Positions 6,344-9,958 of a DNA stretch of 9,958 nt are shown here, piece by piece (position 1 is the first letter of the stretch; each line of letters begins with the position of its first letter). The stretch spans positions 1-9,958 of the forward strand of contig CALFWH010000031.1 in NCBI GenBank assembly GCA_937927985.1. Reading direction: 5' to 3'. Under the pieces are notes generated by a model. It ran no database searches. It was not told where the DNA came from and was given only the letters and a program-made list of their open reading frames with translations. This DNA is from an uncultured bacterium. Its GTDB lineage: Bacteria > DRYD01. The translations under genes and the position numbers were made by a program.

Positions 6344-8409
6344 TTAATTGTGAAAAATTAGAAAAAATAAGGAATATAGGTATAGTAGCTCATATAGATG
6401 CAGGTAAAACTACAACTACTGAAAGAATTCTTTACTACACTGGTAAGACTTACAAAATAGGTAGTGTAGATGAAGGTACTGCTGTAATGGATTTCATGGT
6501 TTTAGAAAAAGAACATGGTATAACTATTCAAAGTGCAGCAACATTTTTTAAATGGAAAGATTATGAATTCAATTTAATAGACACTCCAGGACACGTGGAT
6601 TTTACAATAGAAGTAGAAAGATCTATAAGAGTTTTAGATGGAATAATAATTATTTTAGATGCTTCTGCAGGTGTACAACCACAAACTGAAACAGTCTACA
6701 GACAAGCTAAAAAATACAATGTACCTATTATATTTTTTGTTAACAAAATGGACAAACTGGGTGCCGATTTTGATTTTTGTATTAAGTCTATAAAAGAAAA
6801 ACTGCTTATCAATCCCATACCTATACAGCAACCAGTAGGAAAAGAAAATGAGTTTAGCTCTATTGTGGATCTTATTAAGATGAAAGAAATAAAATGGCTT
6901 AATGAAGATGGAACTAATTATGTTTATGAGGATTTAGATAGTCCAGAAAAATTTAAAAATGAGAGAATTTTTATGCTTGAAGAAATAGCTTCTTTAGATG
7001 AAATATTTATGGAAAAATATTTAAGTGATAACTATAACGAAGAAGATATAAAACTAGCTTTAAGGAGGATAAATTTAAGTAATACTGGAGCAGCAGTTTT
7101 GTGTGGTAGTTCTCTTAAAAATATGGGAGTACAGCCTTTGCTTGATGCAGTAATTGATTTTTTACCTTCTCCTTTAGATAAACCTATCCAAAAAGCTTTT
7201 ATCGTAAATGAAAATAAAGAAGAAGAAATAATGATAAATAATTTTGAGAAAGAAGGATTATTAGCTTTCTGTTTCAAAGTTTCCTATTTTCCTAATGTTG
7301 GGAAACTGTGTTTTATTAGAGTTTATAATGGTAAAATTAGAGAAAACGACGTTTTATATAATAGTAATAAACAACTAAAGGAAAGAGTAAATAAAATTGT
7401 TAAATTACATTCTAATTACATGGAAGAGGTAAAAAGTTTAGAAGCTGGACAAATAGGATCTATTTTGGGTTTAAAGAAAACTTTTACTGGGGATAGTTTA
7501 CTTGATAAAGAAGAAAAATTTTATTTAGAAAGTATAAACATACCTGATCCAGTTATATTTATGGCAATAGAGGTATCTACAAAAGCAGATGAAGATAAAT
7601 TGTTTAGAATCTTAGAAAGATTAACAGAAGAGGATCCTACTTTTAAATATAAAATAAATAATGAAACTGGACAAGTAATAATCTCTGGAATGGGAGAATT
7701 GCATTTAGAAATAATAAAAGAAAGAATAGAGAAAGATTACAATCTGAAGATATATTCAGGTAAACCCCAAGTGGAATTTAGAGAAAGTATTTCTAAAAAA
7801 TCACAAGGTGAATATAATTTTTACAAACAGATTAACAATAAGTTACAAAATGCTTATGTAAAAGTAGAGGTATTACCTATTGAAGAGGGAATAAAGATAT
7901 TTATAGATACACCTAAAATACCAGAGAAATTTATTAGTTTTGTAAGAGAGGGCATAGAATCTGCTTTAATGTTTGGAGTTTTAGCAGGATATCCTAATAC
8001 TAAGATAAAGGTTAAAGTGATTGATTCTATTTATGATAAAGATTTTTCAACACCTATAGCTTTTAAAGTTGCTGCTTATGAAGCTGTTAAGTTAGCAATT
8101 GAAAAAGCAGAACCTATATTATTAGAGCCAGTAATGAAAGTAGAAATTATATTACCTGAAGAGTACTTAGGTAATGTTATAAATGATTTACAATCAAGAA
8201 GTGGGGAAATTCAAGAAATATCGATTTATCAATCAATGGGAGTTAACGTAATAAATAAAATAATTGCTTTAGTTCCTTTAAGAGAAATGTTTGGATATAC
8301 TACTGTTTTAAGATCTTTAACACAAGGAAGAGGTAACCTGAATATGGAATTATTTAATTATAAAAAGGTACCTGATACAGTAAGTGAGTTATTAAAAGGA
8401 AAGTTATAG
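6340..8409 (+). CDS. fusA: Elongation factor G paralogue (EF-G2/recycling-type candidate)
   Basis: Translational GTPase of 689 residues with the five EF-G domains. All GTPase motifs are intact: AHIDAGKT (17-24), GITI (60-63, switch I Thr62), DTPGH (81-85), NKMD (135-138) and CGSS (255-258). Domain III has SGMGELHLE (449-457) and domain V has VPLREMFGYTT (645-655) and LTQGRG (660-665). It departs from the main translocase in domain IV: the usual GGxGQYG near the domain start is replaced by NNKLQNAY (499-506), and the tip histidine (His583 in E. coli, in YHDVD) aligns with Asp566. The VDEGTAVMDFM stretch (43-53) and TTVLRSL (654-660) look more like the EF-G2/GFM2 group, some of which act in ribosome recycling; this placement is by eye. 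It is not in an rpsL-rpsG-tuf setting. Its ATG overlaps the previous gene's TGA, with only a weak AGAAAG upstream. Confidence 0.88.
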   Translation: MINCEKLEKIRNIGIVAHIDAGKTTTTERILYYTGKTYKIGSVDEGTAVMDFMVLEKEHGITIQSAATFFKWKDYEFNLIDTPGHVDFTIEVERSIRVLDGIIIILDASAGVQPQTETVYRQAKKYNVPIIFFVNKMDKLGADFDFCIKSIKEKLLINPIPIQQPVGKENEFSSIVDLIKMKEIKWLNEDGTNYVYEDLDSPEKFKNERIFMLEEIASLDEIFMEKYLSDNYNEEDIKLALRRINLSNTGAAVLCGSSLKNMGVQPLLDAVIDFLPSPLDKPIQKAFIVNENKEEEIMINNFEKEGLLAFCFKVSYFPNVGKLCFIRVYNGKIRENDVLYNSNKQLKERVNKIVKLHSNYMEEVKSLEAGQIGSILGLKKTFTGDSLLDKEEKFYLESINIPDPVIFMAIEVSTKADEDKLFRILERLTEEDPTFKYKINNETGQVIISGMGELHLEIIKERIEKDYNLKIYSGKPQVEFRESISKKSQGEYNFYKQINNKLQNAYVKVEVLPIEEGIKIFIDTPKIPEKFISFVREGIESALMFGVLAGYPNTKIKVKVIDSIYDKDFSTPIAFKVAAYEAVKLAIEKAEPILLEPVMKVEIILPEEYLGNVINDLQSRSGEIQEISIYQSMGVNVINKIIALVPLREMFGYTTVLRSLTQGRGNLNMELFNYKKVPDTVSELLKGKL

Positions 8410-8430
8410 AATATACAAATAACTTATATC

Positions 8431-8437
8431 GGGAGGT
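8431..8437 (+). promoter_or_regulatory. Strong ribosome binding site of spoVS
   Basis: GGGAGGT lies seven bases before the ATG at 8445. It is the best Shine-Dalgarno match in the window, which suggests high expression of this small protein. Confidence 0.75.
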
Positions 8438-8444
8438 AGATAGA

Positions 8445-8711
8445 ATGGAAATATTAAAAGTTTCATCTAAATCTAAACCACAATCTGTTGCAGCTGCTTT
8501 AGCAGCGGTCATAAAGCAAGGTAATAAAGCAGAAGTGCAAGCAATTGGAGCAGGGGCAATAAACCAAGCTGTAAAGGCAATAGCTATTGCAAGGGGTTAT
8601 GTTGCTCCTTTGGGGTATGAATTAGTTACAATACCTGCTTTTACTGAAGTACAGATAAATGGTGAAGTTAGAACAGCAATAAAGTTTATTGTAAAAACAA
8701 TTGGTAGTTAA
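8445..8711 (+). CDS. spoVS: Stage V sporulation protein S homologue
   Basis: An 88-residue protein that matches the highly conserved SpoVS family almost end to end: MEILKVSSKSKPQSVAAALA at the start, QAIGAGAINQAVKAIAIARG (33-52), VAPLG (54-58) and IPAFTEVQINGEVRTAIKFI (63-82). In Bacillus subtilis the protein is 86 residues and affects late spore coat and septum development. The family has a small Alba-like alpha/beta fold thought to bind nucleic acid, and it also occurs in bacteria that do not sporulate. Length and core are normal and nothing is missing. It lies 35 bases after the EF-G gene and 34 bases before the tRNA gene on the same strand, so it may share the EF-G transcript. Its conserved sequence says nothing by itself about whether this organism sporulates. 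Confidence 0.95.
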   Translation: MEILKVSSKSKPQSVAAALAAVIKQGNKAEVQAIGAGAINQAVKAIAIARGYVAPLGYELVTIPAFTEVQINGEVRTAIKFIVKTIGS

Positions 8712-8718
8712 TTAAAAT
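8689..8718 (+). promoter_or_regulatory. Weak candidate promoter for tRNA-Leu
   Basis: TTGTAA (8689-8694) and TAAAAT (8713-8718) are 18 bases apart and would start a transcript near 8725, about 20 bases before the mature tRNA. The first element lies inside the end of spoVS. Chance matches are frequent in such AT-rich DNA. Confidence 0.25.
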
Positions 8719-8745
8719 TTTATTGGAAATTAATGTAGAAAGGGG

Positions 8746-8829
8746 GCGGGTGTGGCGGAACAGGTAGACGCGCTATCTTGAGGGGGTAGTGTCCGTAAGG
8801 GCGTGTGGGTTCGAGTCCCACCACCCGCA
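8746..8829 (+). tRNA. tRNA-Leu (anticodon GAG)
   Basis: An 84-base class II tRNA that folds completely by hand. The acceptor stem is GCGGGTG/CACCCGC (7 pairs) with discriminator A at 8829, the D stem is GCG/CGC, and the anticodon stem is CTATC/GGTAG with loop TTGAGGG, placing the anticodon GAG at 8780-8782. The long variable arm is GTCC-GTAA-GGGC, typical of leucine, and the T stem is GTGGG/CCCAC with loop TTCGAGT. It should read CUU and CUC codons. The 3' CCA is not encoded (T-rich sequence follows), so a CCA-adding enzyme is needed. The tRNA stands out as GC-rich against its surroundings, as expected for structured RNA in an AT-rich, possibly thermophilic genome. Confidence 0.97.
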
Positions 8830-8839
8830 TTTTTTTGAA

Positions 8840-9958
8840 ATGTACGAAAAAGCAAAAAAATACTTAGTTGGTGGAGTAAATTCTCCTATAAAAGCCTTTC
8901 CTTTAATAGATGTAAAACCATTATATATTAAAAAATCTATAGGTCCTTATATTACTGATAATGAAGGAAAAAGTTATTTAAGTTTTATCTCAGGATGGGG
9001 ATCTTCTATACTTGGAGACGCTTATCCAGAACTTATTAACGAACTAAAAGAAAGAATAAGTGAGGGTATATACAGTGGACTGTCTAATGAATATGAATAC
9101 TTATTAGCTGAATTAATTATAGAAGCTTATCCCTATCATCAAATGATAAGATTTGTAAATAGTGGTACTGAAGCTAATACTATTGCTTTAAGATTAGCTA
9201 GAGCAATAACTGGTAGAAGCAAAATAGTTAAATTTGACGGAGGATATCATGGAAGTATAGACTATCTACTAGTAGAATCGGGATCAAGTGAATTTGGTAA
9301 TCAAATACCTTCTTCTAGTGGAGTACCTAAAAGACTAATAAAAGATACCGTTAGTTTGCCATATAACGATATTGAAGTAATAGAGGAATTTTTTAGTAAT
9401 TACGGTAATGAAATTGCAGCAGTAATAGTTGAACCCATTCAAACTACAAATCTTTTAATAAAAGCAGACCATAATTTTTTAATTAAATTAAGGGAATTAA
9501 CGAAGAAATACAATACTTTTCTAATTTTTGATGAAGTTACAACTTGCTTTAGGGAAGATTCTACTGGAATAGGTAAGGATTACAAACCTGATATAACTGT
9601 TATAGGTAAAGTAATTGGTGGAGGATTTCCAATTGGGGCTGTTTTATCAAGTAGAGAATACATGGAAGTAATGGCTCCTGTTGGTAATATGTCACACAGT
9701 GGAGTATTTGCAGGACACCCAATATCTACTTTTGCAGGTTATAAAGTCTTATCAATAATTAAAAATATTCCCGATTTTTACAAAACAATAAAAGAAAAAA
9801 TTAGTTTTATTAAAGAAAAAATAGATCAAGAAATAATAAAAATAAACACCACAAATAGTATGTTTTGTTTATATTTTTCAGAAGAAAAAATAGAAAGTTT
9901 AGAAGATATAAATAAAATGGATATAATGATGTTTATTGATTTTTACAAGGTTTTGTTA
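8840..9958 (+). CDS. hemL: Glutamate-1-semialdehyde aminomutase-like PLP enzyme, 3' end outside window
   Basis: PLP-dependent class III enzyme, most like glutamate-1-semialdehyde 2,1-aminomutase, which makes 5-aminolevulinate for tetrapyrroles in the cytoplasm. The first 373 codons are present and the frame is open to the last base. Marks in order: VGGVNSPIKAF (10-20, the GSAM hallmark), VNSGTEA (106-112, cofactor phosphate), FDGGYHG (132-138), PSSSGVP (157-163), LIFDEV (228-233, Asp231 to the pyridine nitrogen) and GKVIGGG (256-262, Schiff-base Lys257). Some expected GSAM residues differ: VEP is followed by IQTTN, not the usual GN-containing loop, and the usual GTLSGNP appears as GVFAGHP (288-294). 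It may therefore be a diverged GSAM or a related aminotransferase. The ATG is 10 bases after the tRNA with no ribosome binding site; the N terminus is about 10 residues shorter than usual. About 50 residues are missing at the window end. Confidence 0.72.
   Translation, partial: MYEKAKKYLVGGVNSPIKAFPLIDVKPLYIKKSIGPYITDNEGKSYLSFISGWGSSILGDAYPELINELKERISEGIYSGLSNEYEYLLAELIIEAYPYHQMIRFVNSGTEANTIALRLARAITGRSKIVKFDGGYHGSIDYLLVESGSSEFGNQIPSSSGVPKRLIKDTVSLPYNDIEVIEEFFSNYGNEIAAVIVEPIQTTNLLIKADHNFLIKLRELTKKYNTFLIFDEVTTCFREDSTGIGKDYKPDITVIGKVIGGGFPIGAVLSSREYMEVMAPVGNMSHSGVFAGHPISTFAGYKVLSIIKNIPDFYKTIKEKISFIKEKIDQEIIKINTTNSMFCLYFSEEKIESLEDINKMDIMMFIDFYKVLL

Noticed and set aside
8830..8836. T run after the tRNA as a dedicated intrinsic terminator
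   Set aside because: The only GC-rich hairpin before it is the tRNA's own T arm and acceptor strand, and a gene starts four bases later. Attenuation is possible but a separate terminator cannot be supported.
8789..8839. Extension of the hemL-like frame upstream into the tRNA (GTG at 8789)
   Set aside because: The frame happens to be open there, but the sequence is fully explained by the tRNA fold and the ATG at 8840 gives a sensible N terminus just before VGGVNSP.
1..9958. CRISPR array, insertion sequence or attachment site
   Set aside because: I saw no regularly spaced direct repeats, transposase motifs, terminal inverted repeats, or duplicated tRNA 3' end within the window.

Overview
The window is AT-rich (roughly 30% GC by eye, with heavy use of ATA, AGA and TTA codons) and gene-dense, with short intergenic gaps. 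It reads as bacterial chromosome, not a mobile element: it carries an EF-G paralogue, a tRNA-Leu, a SpoVS homologue and a HemL-type enzyme. A secreted beta-barrel-type protein suggests an outer membrane, while SpoVS is most familiar from Firmicutes but is also found in some non-sporulating and diderm lineages. An AT-rich diderm of the Thermodesulfobium sort would fit, but this is a guess from gene content and not a demonstrated identity.

Left part (1-3486, all + strand): a Clp/HSP100-like AAA+ ATPase with an intact C-terminal ATPase module and an N-terminal half that looks like a decayed AAA module. It is followed by the front half of an outer-membrane barrel protein, which breaks off inside a conserved motif. 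The sequence then continues directly, in another frame, as the back four-fifths of a nitrate/nitrite-type (NarK family) major facilitator transporter. Both genes are cut at the same point (about 2470-2479), so this is a deletion scar or an assembly chimera.

Middle (3529-4959, - strand): an intact concentrative nucleoside transporter with its own ribosome binding site and a plausible promoter. It converges on the broken transporter and diverges from the next block.

Right part (5117-9958, + strand): an unrecognised membrane-anchored helical-repeat protein overlaps by 4 bases (ATGA) with a divergent EF-G paralogue, which suggests translational coupling. SpoVS follows with a strong ribosome binding site, then tRNA-Leu(GAG). 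Only 10 bases after the tRNA a HemL-like class III aminotransferase/aminomutase begins and runs off the window.

The points most worth a second look are the gene-to-gene junction, the coupled membrane-repeat/EF-G pair with its altered EF-G domain IV, the pseudo-AAA half of the first protein, the substituted cation site in the nucleoside transporter, and the tRNA-hemL spacing.
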